Assembly: GCA_951804985.1 (NCBI GenBank) | Contig: OX638134.1 | Location: 5,642,001 to 5,706,000 of the forward strand | DNA: 64,000 nucleotides | Direction of reading: 5' to 3' | Source: Dryomyza anilis | Lineage: Eukaryota; Arthropoda; Insecta; Diptera; Dryomyzidae | Part shown: one piece after another, positions 1 to 11,719 of the stretch | Layout of the letters: every line of letters starts with the position of its first letter | How positions within the stretch are numbered: the first letter of the stretch is position 1 | Notes under the pieces: generated by a model | The model's database searches: none | What the model was told of the DNA's origin: nothing | What the model saw: only the letters and a program-made list of their open reading frames with translations | Program-made: the position numbers and the translations under genes

Positions 1-655
1 TTTAGTTCTTTCTGATCTGCTGCTGCTGCGTAACAATCTATGCCATCAATCTGACCAAATGTTGAGTGTTGATGTTTGTAGCATGTGTTTCGATTACGTT
101 TTTGCGAGGGTTCAATTTGTGCCAGAACAACAGAAAATTTGTCAAGACTTTGAGGCTCTGTTTGGCTGCCTAAAACTATGCAAATAAATGCGAAATCTGA
201 AGGCAGTGCGTAGGCCAAAGAGTTGGCAATAAATTAGTCATACGAATACGATAGATAGCCGATGAAGAAGGGGATGAAAGATTAGAAGACCAAATAGTTA
301 AACGTCCAGATAATCGCATAATGGATTTTATGATATTTATTGAATTTGTCAGATTACATTATTGTTGGAAAATTTACATAGAACTACTTGATAAAGCAGC
401 AGAAAAATATGGGAATGGAAAATATTTATGCCTCTGAAGAGTACAAAACATGCTAGTAATTAAGCCATAAAAATACAGTAAATAAATAATAAAAAAATTA
501 TGAGAGTTGATAATGTAATAAAAGTAAAAATCCATAGCATATTTCAGGGCGCAGTCACGCGGTTGTAATTTAATTAAATTTACGCGCATATTAAATGCTA
601 CAAAGTCAGGGTTTGTAAGTTTATGATGATGACTAAGTCTATGAAGTAAATGTAT
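1..655. other. AT-rich noncoding DNA, no gene seen
   Basis: Unique-looking sequence with no convincing coding signal, tRNA or recognisable mobile element. Open frames here are short and lack coding character. It leads directly into the heptamer array. Confidence 0.6.
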
Positions 656-656
656 G

Positions 657-1534
657 TATATATAGGATATAGGATATAGGATATAGGATATAGTATATAG
701 GATATAGGATATAGGATATAGGATATAGGATATAGGATATAGGATATAGGATATAGGATATAGGATATAGGATATAGGATATAGGATATAGGATATAGGA
801 TATAGGATATAGGATATAGGATATAGGATATAGGATATAGGATATAGGATATAGGATATAGGATATAGGATATAGGATATAGGATATAGGATATAGGATA
901 TAGGATATAGGACATATGATATAGGATATATGATATAGGATATAGGATATAGGATATAGGATATAGGATATAGGATATAGGATATAGGATATAGGATATA
1001 GGATATAGGATATAGGATATAGGATATAGGATATAGGATATAGGATATAGGATATAGGATATAGGATATAGGATATAGGATATAGGATATAGGATATAGG
1101 ATATAGGATATAGGATATAGGATATAGGATATAGGATATAGGATATAGGATATAGGATATAGGATATAGGATATAGGATATAGGATATAGGATATAGGAT
1201 ATAGGATATAGGATATAGGATATAGGATATAGGATATAGGATATAGGATATAGGATATAGGATATAGGATATAGGATATAGCATATAGGATATAGCATAT
1301 AGGATATAGGATATAGGATATAGGATATAGGATATAGGATATAGGATATAGGATATAGGATATAGGATATAGGATATAGGATATAGGATATAGGATATAG
1401 GATATAGGGAATAGGATATAGGGAATAGGATATAGGATATAGGATATAGGATATAGGATATAGGATATAGGACATATGATATAGGATATAGGATATAGGA
1501 TATAGGATATAGGATATAGGATATAGCATATATA
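657..1534. repeat. Heptamer tandem array (GGATATA)n
   Basis: About 125 copies of the 7-base unit GGATATA in near-perfect register. Rare variants such as GCATATA, GGGAATA and a GACATATGATATA interruption occur near 910-930, 1280-1300, 1408-1425 and 1471-1480. The unit length is not a multiple of three and contains no stop in some registers, so long artificial open frames appear on the minus strand. This is simple satellite DNA, not a gene. The near-identity of units implies recent expansion or homogenisation. Confidence 0.97.
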
Positions 1535-1738
1535 TAGCTATATAGGGAATAGGGAATAGGGAATAGGAATAAGGAATAAGGAATAAGGAATAAGGAATAA
1601 GGAATAAGGAGTAAGGAATAAGGAATAAGGAATAAGGAATAAGGAATGAGGAATGAGGAATGAGGAATAAGGAATAAGGAATAATGAATAAGAAATATGG
1701 AATAGGGAATCGAGAATATGGAAGGGGAATAAGAGTAG
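1535..1738. repeat. Heptamer array continued: GGGAATA to GGAATAA to GGAATGA variants
   Basis: The 7-base periodicity of the preceding array continues, but the unit changes in blocks: first GGGAATA, then GGAATAA (about 1565-1640), three GGAATGA units near 1645-1665, then GGAATAA again before decay into irregular sequence. The constant period with changing sequence suggests one array that expanded from different mutated units. Confidence 0.9.
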
Positions 1739-3069
1739 AAATTAAGTAATAGAGAAATGCGGAAGTGTCACTTTAGAGGTATAAATACAAAATCCCATAT
1801 AATTAGAAACAATGAAATTTGTATCTATTTAATTTAATGAGACAAATTTGCAAGTGTCCGTTGTGCCAAATAACACAGTCATTAAACCTGCAAATTGAGC
1901 ACTCCAACGCCCTGCACATCATGGTCATTATCATCATCAGTCTATCAGCTGAGGACAAATTCATTTTGGCGCAGTCAATTATAATAACAATCAAATAAAT
2001 TATTGCAAATGAATGAGCAAAATGGGGCGAACAATAAAGAACGAACAATGGAAACGAACGAGTTGTGTTAGTCAATGCGAAATGCAATTAATGCTCAATG
2101 GATAATTAAATGCAGCTCTATATTATAATTGTTTTTGTTGTTGTTTGGAGAGGGCTGTGTTTTTGTTGCTTAGAGCGGGTGTTGCTGTAGTATAATTGCA
2201 ACAAATTTCAGACGTCAAGCAATGCAGACTAATTGACAGTTTGTTGACATGCCAAATGAAATGAAAAAAAACTGCATAATCTCGATAAAGTCTCAAACTG
2301 AAATATTTAATTAGTTTTTATTGCAATAAGCCGATTATAAGTTTATTGTAACAATTGTTGCGGTTGCTATTGCAAAGGTGCTGCAAGACAAGTAAAATAT
2401 TTCAACATCATTCGAGCAACAGCAGTCGGTCAACCACAATGTTGTCTGTAGTTTCTCAGAAGCAGAGCAGAGCACATTCAAAGCCATCTTAAAAATACCT
2501 GCAGAAACCACTTTGCACAAAGTAACCCTCTACGGTGTTGGCCGCAGGTTGGCAGCAACATTGTCACTTGCCATGTTATCCCGACCTCGCTATGTGGCCA
2601 TGTTCTTCTTATAGAGCTTGTGGTTTCATCACAGACAACGACACCGCATGCAGTAGCTCTAGCCAGGAGCGGACTCGGAAGAAGAATCTTATTGAACTCT
2701 TCGTTTTAAATTGGCAAAACAATTATAGCTATCGATTTTTAAAGATCTAATTTTTAATTCTCAGCCATTTAAGATAATCTTTAGCTAAACGGCTTCTTTT
2801 GTATAAGGTGCTGGTCATTTCATTTACGTCTACCTTTCAGTTTTTCAAATTTATCATATTATCATACCATCAATCATCATCAATTTATCATACCTCAATC
2901 GAAGTAATCCTTTGAAACTGCCATATCGTCCTTTTCATAGTGAGAATCGGACAATACGGCCTAAGAGATAAGCCGGGTAGGCTATAGGCTGTTTAGAAAC
3001 ATGTTTCCCATACCCGTACCCAAAATATTTCGAAAATGTGTCTTTAATATTTCATAAAAATTTAATAAC
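1739..3069. other. Noncoding DNA with moderate base composition, no gene seen
   Basis: Less AT-rich and non-repetitive. The stretch around 2520-2700 is richest in GC. Short open frames on both strands have no recognisable domains, and no tRNA or transposon ends are visible. It could be intergenic or intronic. Confidence 0.5.
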
Positions 3070-3975
3070 CTGCTATACGTTATCAGGAGACTTCCCCGAA
3101 AGCCATTTCCCTGAAAGACAATACCCCGAAGCCATTTCCCCGAATTGATATTTCCCGAATGGACATTTTCCCGACACGGACACTTCCCCGAAAGTGACAC
3201 TTCCTTGAATGAACACTTTCTGCCCATTTCCGTCCACTTCGGGGAAGTGTCGTTTCGGGAAAATGTCCATTCGGGGAAGTGTTCATTTCAGCGAATTGTC
3301 CATATCGGGGAAATGTCCGTATCGGGGAAATGTTCATTCGGGAAAGTGTCCCTTTCAGGGAAGTTTCCGTTTCGGAAAGTGTCTATTTCGGTGAAATGTC
3401 CATTCCGTGAAGTGTCCCTTCCAGGGAAGTGTCCATTTCGGCGAAGAATCCATTTCGGGGAAATGTCCATTTCGGCGAATGTCCATTCGGGGAAGTGTCC
3501 ATTTCGGCGAAGTGTCCGTTTCGGGGAAATGTCCATTTCGGCGAAGTGTCCATTTCGCGGAAATGTCCATTCGGGGAAGTGTCCATTTCGGCGAAGTGTT
3601 CATTTTGGGGAAATGTCCATTCGGGGAAGTGTCCCTTGTAGGGAAGTTTCCGTTTCATGGAAATGTCGATTTGGGGAAATGTCCAATTGGGGAAGTGTCC
3701 ATTTCGGGGAAATATCCATTCGGGGAAATGTCCATTCGGGAAAGTGTCCATTAGGGGAAGAGTCTATTTCGGGGAAGTGTCCGTTTCGGGGAAATGTCCA
3801 TTCGAGGAAATGTCCATTCGGGGAAATGTCCATTCGGGGAAGTGTCCATTCGGGGTAGTTTTCATTTCGGAGAAGTGACCGTTTCGGGGAAATGTCCTTT
3901 CGGGGAAGTGGCCGTTCAGGGATATTTCCATTCGGGGAAATATCTTTCAGGGAAATGGCTATCGGGGAAATGTAC
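3070..3975. repeat. Minisatellite of 16-18 bp (CCATTTCGGGGAAATGT-like) with an orientation switch
   Basis: The typical unit is CCATTTCGGGGAAATGT or CCATTCGGGGAAGTGT. From about 3085 to 3225 the units read on the opposite strand (TTCCCCGAA...). From about 3237 to 3975 they read forward, so the array is head-to-head with a switch near 3230. The monomer contains the perfect dyad CATTTC-GGG-GAAATG, so single strands could fold into serial hairpins. Because units lack stops, both strands show overlapping open frames with SGKCPF/GEMSI-type repeats. These are by-products of the array, not genes. Confidence 0.95.
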
Positions 3976-5309
3976 ATGAACCGGTTATTTATTCTTTGAG
4001 CTATTTATATCTTTTGATGGGCCCATCGATGTAAGTTCGATTGACTCATACGGAGGCCGAGTTCACCCCTGGCTCTTGCAACAGTCTGTGGCAACCGCAG
4101 CAAAATAAGTAGCAATGTCAGTGGCTTATAAGCCATGTGTACGGAAGTGAATGTCTTTACCTTCTGTCCTCGAAATGGTTTTCAATGCTTACTATATGCA
4201 AATATTTCGATTAACCCTATAAAGACGATGCAAAGAAACTTCAAAGGGCACCGTCATCATTTGCATTTGTAATATGTATCTTTTTATTGTTCTTTAATAT
4301 AGTTGGTCAGACAAGTATTCAATGTAATTTTGTATGTCCTTCTTAAAGAATTGATTATCTCAAATTGTGTTGCAGACAATTTGTTCGTGAAGGTAATGAC
4401 AAGAAAAACTTTGTGGAAATGTGCATTATATAATATGGTATGGTAATCGGTATTTGAATATTTATAGGTAGAAGTATAGATGGAAGTATACAAAAATATT
4501 GCGAAAATATTTAGTATGTTGTACTGTGATATTGTTTGGTATACTAGTCCAGACTCATTTTGAACTAATTTTGATAAAAAAAAAGGAAAAGAAAAGACAT
4601 CTCGACATTTATCACATCGATATCGCAATATTCTTCCTAGCAATCTCGAGCTCTTATTATTTTCTTTTCGATATCGATTCGTTTTCGCAAAACATCAAAG
4701 CACAATGTTTATTGTAGGAAAAAAATATAGGTTAAACGGTGGAAGGAAAGATGAATTAGTGTCAAAAAGGTGAATAACTACCTCCTATTTTAAGAGCATG
4801 TTGAAATTTTAAATTTACAACATATTTTTCTACTCATACCGCCATGTGGCCAACACGTGCTTGTCCCAAATTCCATATATAAATTAGTCCCCCATGACAC
4901 TGCGGTGACAAAATTAATGTTTCACTCTAACGGATGTGACATATGAAGGCAGTCACTTATTAAGTTGGTCAAATTTGTGATGTTGATTGAATTTGTGACC
5001 AAATAGCATACATAATGAAAGGATTGCATTGAAAATGTCTGCCTACCGAACACACTTCGGTGCAGAGAACTGAAACACTAATAATTTGTGGTTGTGTTTT
5101 AAATTAGCAGTTTGATTAAATTTATGGGATGTACATAAATGTGTGTGAATGTATGTGGTTGTAATGATTGTATTGATATTAAGTGCTGTGTAATTATATA
5201 ATTATTGTGTGAATTAGACAAATTGCTTAATTTATATTTATGCAATTACTATTAATTATTGTTTAGAATTAGTGATGACCAAAAATGCAATGCTTCTTTT
5301 AGTTTTTCC
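3976..5309. other. Noncoding DNA, no gene seen
   Basis: Unique AT-rich sequence. Short open frames near 4284-4717 overlap on both strands and show no known domain. No RNA gene or transposon terminus was recognised. Confidence 0.5.
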
Positions 5310-7372
5310 TTAAGTTCTTGCAAAAACAAGAACAACCCAGCAAGAATAAGGGCAAGAACATGACCAGCATTGCAAAAAATGAGAAATAACTAGAATCATG
5401 CTTATATAAATTCATCTCTTATAACAGAACATGGCTGTTAAAACATGCGAAAAATGCACGACTCTCTTGGTAAGAGCAAGAACAGGACAGGTCCTGTAAT
5501 AAACAGAACAAGATTGCCCTGTCGATGCAAGAACAAGAATAAAATAGACCATAGACTCTCCAAGAGCAAGAAGAACACTTGTTGCAGAACAAGAATAAAA
5601 CTGGTTCTACAATACCACTAACAAGATCGACCTGTGGATAGTAATCGACCAAGATTACCGTCCAAGAGCAAGACCTAAAACAGGACTTGTTACAGTAACA
5701 AGAATAAGAGTGATCATGCTATAACGAGAACAAGTTCGACCTGCCGATGCAAGATCAAGATCAAAGAACACACAGCACGAACAAGAGCTAGAACAAGACT
5801 TCTTGCATGTATAATATTGGTTCTGCAATAAGGCAAACCAGATCGATGTGTCGATGCAAGAAGGAGAACAAGAATATGTTTGTAGCTGTAATAAGAAGAA
5901 TAAGATGGACCTGCCGATGCAAGAACAATATCAAAAAAGAACGTGCAAGAACAAAAGCTTGAAGAAGAGAACTAGAATAAGACGGTTCTGCAATAACCGC
6001 AATAAGATCGACATGCCGATGAAAGAACAGGAACATAGATGACCTTTGAAGAACAGGAGCTAGAACAAAATATGTTCCAAGAACAAGAATAAGACTTGTC
6101 AGGCAATAACAAGAATAAGATTGACCTGCCGATGCAAGTACAAGAATAACCCTGCAAAAATAAGTGCAAGAACATGATCAGCATTGCAAAAATGAGAAAT
6201 AACTAGAGTCTTCCTTATATAATTGTCTATCTTAAAAGATACTGAAACATGCAAGATATGAACGACACTTTTTGCAAAAACATGACTATTCTCGTAAAGA
6301 GAAAGATCGCCTTGTCGATGTAAGAACAAGAACAAAAAAATACCCTACAAGAACAAGATCTACAAGATGACTTTCTGCTTGAACTGGTCCTGTAATAAAA
6401 TGATCGACCTGCCGATGCAAGAAGAAGAACACAAAAGCAAGAGCGAGAAAAAACCTGTTCCAAAAACAAGAATAAGACTGGTTCTGCAATAACAAGAAGA
6501 AGATCGACCTGTCAATGAAAGAAGATGAAAAAAAATTATCGTCCAAGAGCAAGATCTAAAAGGAGACTTGTTACAAGAACAAAAATAAGAGTGGTCATAT
6601 AATAACGAGAACAAGATCGATCTGCCGATGCAAGAAGGAGAACAAAAAATAATCTACAGGAGAAACAGTTAGAACAATACTTGTTGTAAGAAAAAGAATA
6701 AGATTGTCGCTGAAGAAGAATAATATGGACCTTCCGAAGGAAGAACAATATCAAAGAAGACACTGCAAGAATGATCGACAAGAACATGATCGACCTGCCG
6801 ATAAGTGAAGAATAAAAAAAAATACCCTTCTAGCCAAAGCTAGAACTACTTAGACTCGTTTGCAAGAACAATAATAAGACTGGTCCTGCAATAACCAGAA
6901 CAAGAAAGACTTGTCGATGAAAGAACAGCAACAAAAAGGACGTTGATGAACAAAAGCTAGAACAAGATATATTTCAAGAATAAGAATAAAACTGGACCTG
7001 CAATAACTAGAAAAACATCGACAAGCCGATGCATGTAAAAGCACAAAAACGACTCCGCAAGACCAAGATCAAGAACAGTACTTGTTGTAAGATCAAGACT
7101 GGTCCTAAAATAACAAGAACAATATCGACCTACCGATGCAAGAACAAAAAAATCCTGCAAGAACAAGAGCTAGACCAGACTTGTTGCAAGAATAAGACGG
7201 TCCTGCAATAACCGGAACAAGATAGACATGGCAATTAAAGGACAGGAACAATGAAGGCATTTTAAGAACATAAGCTAGAACAAGATACAGGACAAGCATA
7301 AGCCTGATCATGCAATAAAAAGAATAAGATTGACCAGACAATGCAAGAACAAGAACAGCAACGACCCTGCAA
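5310..7372. repeat. Diverged tandem array, unit about 105 bp
   Basis: A recurring block, close to GACCTGCCGATGCAAGAACA and followed by AAGAA/ACAAGA-rich sequence and CTGGTCCTGCAATAA, starts near 5513, 5629, 5733, 5829, 5907, 6009, 6122, 6311, 6403, 6505, 6618, 6728, 6790, 6907, 7019, 7130, 7226 and 7331. Most intervals are 92-117 bases; one is double and two are short. Units differ by many substitutions and small indels, so the array is old. No reading frame persists across units, so it is not coding. It ends about 130 bases before the receptor exon. Confidence 0.88.
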
Positions 7373-7505
7373 GAATAATATATAGAATATTACTGCTAAG
7401 TTTTATTTTTATTATTTAATTTTATGTTGTTTTACATCTTAATAATATTTAATAAATAGCTACTTATTGAATAATATATAAATTTATTTAAAAATCGTTC
7501 CAAAA

Positions 7506-7524
7506 TTCTCTCTTTCATTCTCAG
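7506..7524 (+). promoter_or_regulatory. Candidate 3' splice acceptor of the receptor exon
   Basis: A pyrimidine tract ending in CAG (TTCTCTCTTTCATTCTCAG) lies about 90 bases before the receptor start codon. It fits the fly acceptor consensus well. This suggests that the coding exon begins at 7525 and is joined to an upstream untranslated exon. No matching donor could be assigned. If real, the promoter lies upstream, possibly beyond the 105-bp array. Confidence 0.55.
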
Positions 7525-7533
7525 TTGCCAACT

Positions 7534-7548
7534 ATGACTGACCAATAA
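7534..7548 (+). other. Four-codon upstream ORF in the receptor 5' UTR
   Basis: ATG ACT GAC CAA TAA lies 66 bases before the receptor start. It falls after the proposed acceptor, so it would be in the mature mRNA. Its start context (AACTATGA) is weaker than the CACCATGA of the main start. It could lower or tune receptor translation; that is inference. Confidence 0.45.
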
Positions 7549-7614
7549 AACCATTAAAACTCCTCCTTTCTCGTCGCTCACTCGTCATAAATACTTACCA
7601 ATCAGCAATTCACC

Positions 7615-9144
7615 ATGACAATTATCCGTCATTTCTTACTCGCTTTGTGCTTGTTCTCCACTCAACTACTCGTCGCACAAACAGCAGTGACATCAACCAC
7701 AATCGCCACAATAACCACCAAACTCGTTACTTTATCAACCACCGACTCGCCACTCAATCACTCCTTCTTCGCTAACTCGTCGCAATCGCCTTTGCCTCCT
7801 TTTAACGACTCCTACTCTTTGTCGCACGATCACTCGTTTCAACAATATTGTCTCGCGCATCGCAACTCGTTCGCTAATCTCTTCACACTCGTGCTCTACT
7901 CGTTCGTCTGCCTGCTCGGGCTCTTCGGCAACACTTTGGTTATCTATGTCGTGCTGCGCTTCTCCAAAATGCAAACCGTCACAAATATTTATATACTCAA
8001 TCTGGCCATTGCCGACGAGTGTTTCTTGATCGGTATTCCTTTTCTGCTCTATACGATGCGCATCTGCAGCTGGAAATTCGGCGAATACATGTGCAAAGCC
8101 TATATGGTGAGTACGTCGATCACACAGTTTACATCGTCCATCTTTCTGCTGATTATGTCGGCCGATCGTTTTATTGCTGTCTGTCATCCGATCACTTCGC
8201 CGCGTTATCGCACGCTACACATTGCAAAGCTCGTCTCGGCTTTTGCTTGGTTGACTTCGGCGCTGCTGATGTTGCCCGTGTTACTGTTCGCGAGCACCGT
8301 GCATCAGGAGGATGGCTTGCACTTCTCGTGCAACATTGAATGGCCCGAGGCGCATAAAACACACTCGGGCACCACATTCATTCTCTACACATTCGCGTTG
8401 GGCTTCGCGACGCCGCTTTGTTTTATTTTGTGCTTTTACTATCTCGTCATACGTAAATTGCACTCGGTCGGGCCGAAGCACAAGTCGAAAGAGAAACGTC
8501 GTTCGCATCGCAAGGTTACACGGCTCGTGTTGACCGTAATAACGGTTTATATACTCTGCTGGCTGCCGCATTGGATCTCACAACTGGCGCTCATACATTC
8601 GAATCCGGCACAGAGCGATTTGAATGCTTTGGAGATTCTCATATTTTTGCTGCTCGGCTGTCTCGTCTACTCGAATTCAGCGGTGAATCCTATACTTTAT
8701 GCTTTTCTGAGTGATAATTTTCGGAAGAGCTTTTTTAAAGCTTTCATCTGCATGGCACGCAAGGATGTTAATGCGCAGCTGCAACTGGAGCCGAGCTTTT
8801 TTGTAAAGTCCGGCGGGGGCGGCAGTAGACGCCGACGCAGCTCGCAGCGCATGCGCGCAACGAAGACGCAAACTGCGCTGGCGCAGAATGAAAACGATGG
8901 AGGAGGATGTGGTGGTGGTGGCACGCGTTTGAACAACTCATCGACGACGACGTCATCAACAACTAATACAACGGACAAAGGAGCTGCTACTGCTGCTGGA
9001 GTTGGAGAGGGTGGAGGAATTGACCTTGCTGTTACTACCAGTCAAAATGGACGCGTGCTCGCAGCAGAGCACACGTGTCTGCTGCTCGAGCAAGTGGACG
9101 AGGCAGATCAGCGAAATACGAAGATTTTACAAACGAATCTATAG
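7615..9144 (+). CDS. AstC-R: Allatostatin C receptor (somatostatin/opioid-like class A GPCR)
   Basis: A 509-residue seven-transmembrane receptor expected at the plasma membrane of neurons or endocrine cells. It would bind allatostatin C neuropeptides and couple to G proteins of the Gi/o type, as known for the insect family related to vertebrate somatostatin receptors. Residues 1-22 look like a signal peptide. The Ser/Thr-rich N terminus has glycosylation sites at N48, N54 and N64. Helices lie at about 88-113, 125-147, 161-183, 204-226, 253-279, 303-328 and 340-363. C160 and C239 would form the usual disulfide. CWLP is at 315-318 and NPILY at 358-362. The DRY motif reads D184-R-F186. A Lys/Arg-rich third loop (287-303) and a Gly/Ser/Thr-rich tail follow, and the C terminus QTNL fits a class I PDZ ligand. 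The CDS is one exon with start context CACCATG. Assignment between the R1 and R2 paralogues is uncertain. Confidence 0.93.
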   Translation: MTIIRHFLLALCLFSTQLLVAQTAVTSTTIATITTKLVTLSTTDSPLNHSFFANSSQSPLPPFNDSYSLSHDHSFQQYCLAHRNSFANLFTLVLYSFVCLLGLFGNTLVIYVVLRFSKMQTVTNIYILNLAIADECFLIGIPFLLYTMRICSWKFGEYMCKAYMVSTSITQFTSSIFLLIMSADRFIAVCHPITSPRYRTLHIAKLVSAFAWLTSALLMLPVLLFASTVHQEDGLHFSCNIEWPEAHKTHSGTTFILYTFALGFATPLCFILCFYYLVIRKLHSVGPKHKSKEKRRSHRKVTRLVLTVITVYILCWLPHWISQLALIHSNPAQSDLNALEILIFLLLGCLVYSNSAVNPILYAFLSDNFRKSFFKAFICMARKDVNAQLQLEPSFFVKSGGGGSRRRRSSQRMRATKTQTALAQNENDGGGCGGGGTRLNNSSTTTSSTTNTTDKGAATAAGVGEGGGIDLAVTTSQNGRVLAAEHTCLLLEQVDEADQRNTKILQTNL

Positions 9145-9239
9145 GCGACTGTTTAATGTAGCTGCATACTTTAAGCCAGTGCTGCAAACAAAAGGGAAAT
9201 CAATCTAGTCAATTGTAGCATATTTTTACGATATATTTA

Positions 9240-10002
9240 TTTTAAATTATTTTGAAGTTTTTTAATTTATTTTGATTTCTTTTAATTTATTTTAACTTAT
9301 TTTAATTTATTTTAATTTATTTTAATTTATTTTAATTTATTTTAATTTATTTTAATTTATTTTAATTTATTTTAATTAATTTAATTTATTTTAATTTATT
9401 TTAATTTATTTTAATTTATTTTAATTTATTTTAATTTATTTTAATTTATTTTAATTTATTTTAATTTATTTTAATTTATTTTAATTTATTTTAATTTATT
9501 TTAATTTATTTTAATTTATTTTAATTTATTTTAATTTATTTTAGTTTTTTATTTATTTATTTTAATTTATTTTAATTTATTTTAATTTATTTTAATTTAT
9601 TTTAATTTATTTTAATTTATTTTAATTTATTTTAATTTATTTTAATTTATTTTAATTTATTTTAATTTATTTTAATTTATTTTAATTTATTTTAATTTAT
9701 TTTAATTTATTTTAATTTATTTTAAATTATTTAAATTTATTTTTTTAATTTATTTTAATTTATTTTAATTTATTTTAATTTATTTTAATTTATTTAAATT
9801 TATTTAAATTTTTTTAATTTATTTTAATTTTTTTTTATTTATTTTTATTTATTTTAATTTATTTTAATTTATTTTAATTTTTTTTTAATTTATTTTAATT
9901 TATTTTAATTTATTTTAATTTATTTTAATTTATTTTAATTTATTTGAATTTATTTTAATTTATTTTAATATATTTTAATTTATTTTAATTTATTTTAATT
10001 TG
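9240..10002. repeat. Decamer tandem array (TTTTAATTTA)n
   Basis: About 70 copies of TTTTAATTTA begin within roughly 100 bases of the receptor stop codon. The array is regular to about 9540 and from 9555 to 9720; between and after these blocks it decays into T-run and TTTAAAT variants. No AATAAA signal is seen between the stop codon and the array, so the 3' UTR may run into or through it. Confidence 0.95.
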
Positions 10003-11719
10003 CGACTTGTAAAATCTTTTTCCTAAAAATATGCTATACAAAACAAAAGAAACATTAATATAATATTAATTTAAAGCATACTTTCAGGATGTATTGCAAA
10101 TATATGTGTCTATTATTTGAAGCATATATACAGCAGCAATAAGAATTAGCTTATTTGCAGTGCTTTTGAATTAAAATCATGCAGTAAAGTTGATAAATTC
10201 TGAAAGAAAAATAGTTAAGCTGTAATATATTGAAGCATCTTTTTAGGCTAAACTTCTAAAAAAGATTCTTAGAATTTAATTTTATATTTAAATCAAAACA
10301 CCGTAATAAATGTATACATGTTAAAGTAAAAGTAATTCAACTTTTAATCAAACATACAAAATTTAATTAAAATTGAACTTTACAAAAATACCAGAAACTC
10401 TAGCATACTTTTCGCAAGTGCATTATATTGCAATATGCATGCAGAAAATATGTCTAAAGAAAATATTTCACATGTTAATTTAAGTCAAAAGAAAACTTTT
10501 CAATGAAGAAATTTTTGCAGTTACCAAAAAGTAACTGCTTAAACAATCCACTGAAAAAAAAACTATTGCTTACTTTTGGGTTAATATAAGGAGAATGTTT
10601 ACTTTCAGTAAAGTTTCCGATAATTAAAATTTACTAAAACTATGCAAAATATAAAATAAATTAAAAATAAACACATTTAATTCATAATTTATGGGAATTT
10701 AATAATAATTGAAAAATGCATTAATTAACTTTAACTAAAAACAATAAAGAGTAAAACTCAAATTAGACAAAATATTTAAGACAAAAACTCTATAAACATT
10801 TTTTTTTGTTTTAAAAGAAAATTGTAAAAGAGAGATTGCAAATTTTTGAAGCTTTGCGCATTACCAGCTATGGTTGCGGGAACAATATATAAAATGCGTT
10901 GCATAGCTTTAGGAGGGTTTCAAAATTAATTATTTGATTTTTTTTTTTTAGTAATTCTTCTATTATATATAGGCTGTGCTTAAAATTTCAGAAATTAATT
11001 AAACTTAAGTTTCAAATAAAATAAAATACCAAAATAATAATAGTGTTAAGAAAAAATTAATATAATAAATGAAAACATTTAAAATAATTAAAAATTAAAA
11101 AAAAAATAATACAAATATTTAAGATAAATATTTAATATACATTTTTAATATACATCGTGAATACAAATTATGTTGAATTAAAATCTCAAAACTATAAAAA
11201 TTCTCCAATAATATATAAAACAAAAAATTTGTAACTAAAATATTAAATTTAAAATTCATTAATAAATACTAATCAAGACTGATTTTAGGCGTGCAGTAAA
11301 TAATATTTAAAAATTAATTAAAAAAAATATAAATTTTAAAATCTAAATTTTTCAAAATTATACATTTTGTAATTTAAATACATATAAAAAAAGAATACAA
11401 TTTCTCTGAATTAAATATAATTAACATATTTTATATTGTAATTGAAATACATTTTAAATAAAATTTAATATAATGTGTGTGTTTTGCAAATGTGTTTTAT
11501 TTACAAAAGGACGAGAGTTATAGAGGAATACTATAAAAAAAAGGAATATTAAATGTTTACTATAAAAAAGTATATATTGTACAAATTTTATATGTTTTTA
11601 TAATGCTTATTATCATTGTTTTTTCTTCTCTTAAAGTTTTTTGTTTAATAATAAAGAAATTTCAAACCCTGTCAACCCTGTTTTTAAAATAAATTAATTA
11701 TAGCATATTCTAATAGTAT
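10003..11719. other. Very AT-rich noncoding DNA, no gene seen
   Basis: Long A and T runs with no open frame of note. The first AATAAA sites on the plus strand after the receptor are near 10300. No transposon ends were recognised. Confidence 0.55.

Noticed and set aside
598..1529. Long minus-strand open frames of ILYPISY repeats
   Set aside because: They are read out of the GGATATA heptamer array in two registers. Two overlapping frames cannot both be genes, and codon composition is purely that of the repeat.
657..1738. Telomere-type repeat
   Set aside because: GGATATA does not match a known telomere unit, higher flies lack short telomeric repeats, and the array is internal.
3073..3979. Overlapping open frames on both strands (SGKCPF- and GHFPE-type repeats)
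   Set aside because: A stop-free minisatellite unit produces them in several frames at once. The longest starts at TTG, not ATG, and no single frame shows coding character.
8104..8115. GTGAGTACG donor-like sequence inside the receptor CDS
   Set aside because: The frame continues through it as conserved receptor sequence (MVSTSIT), so it is coding and not a donor.
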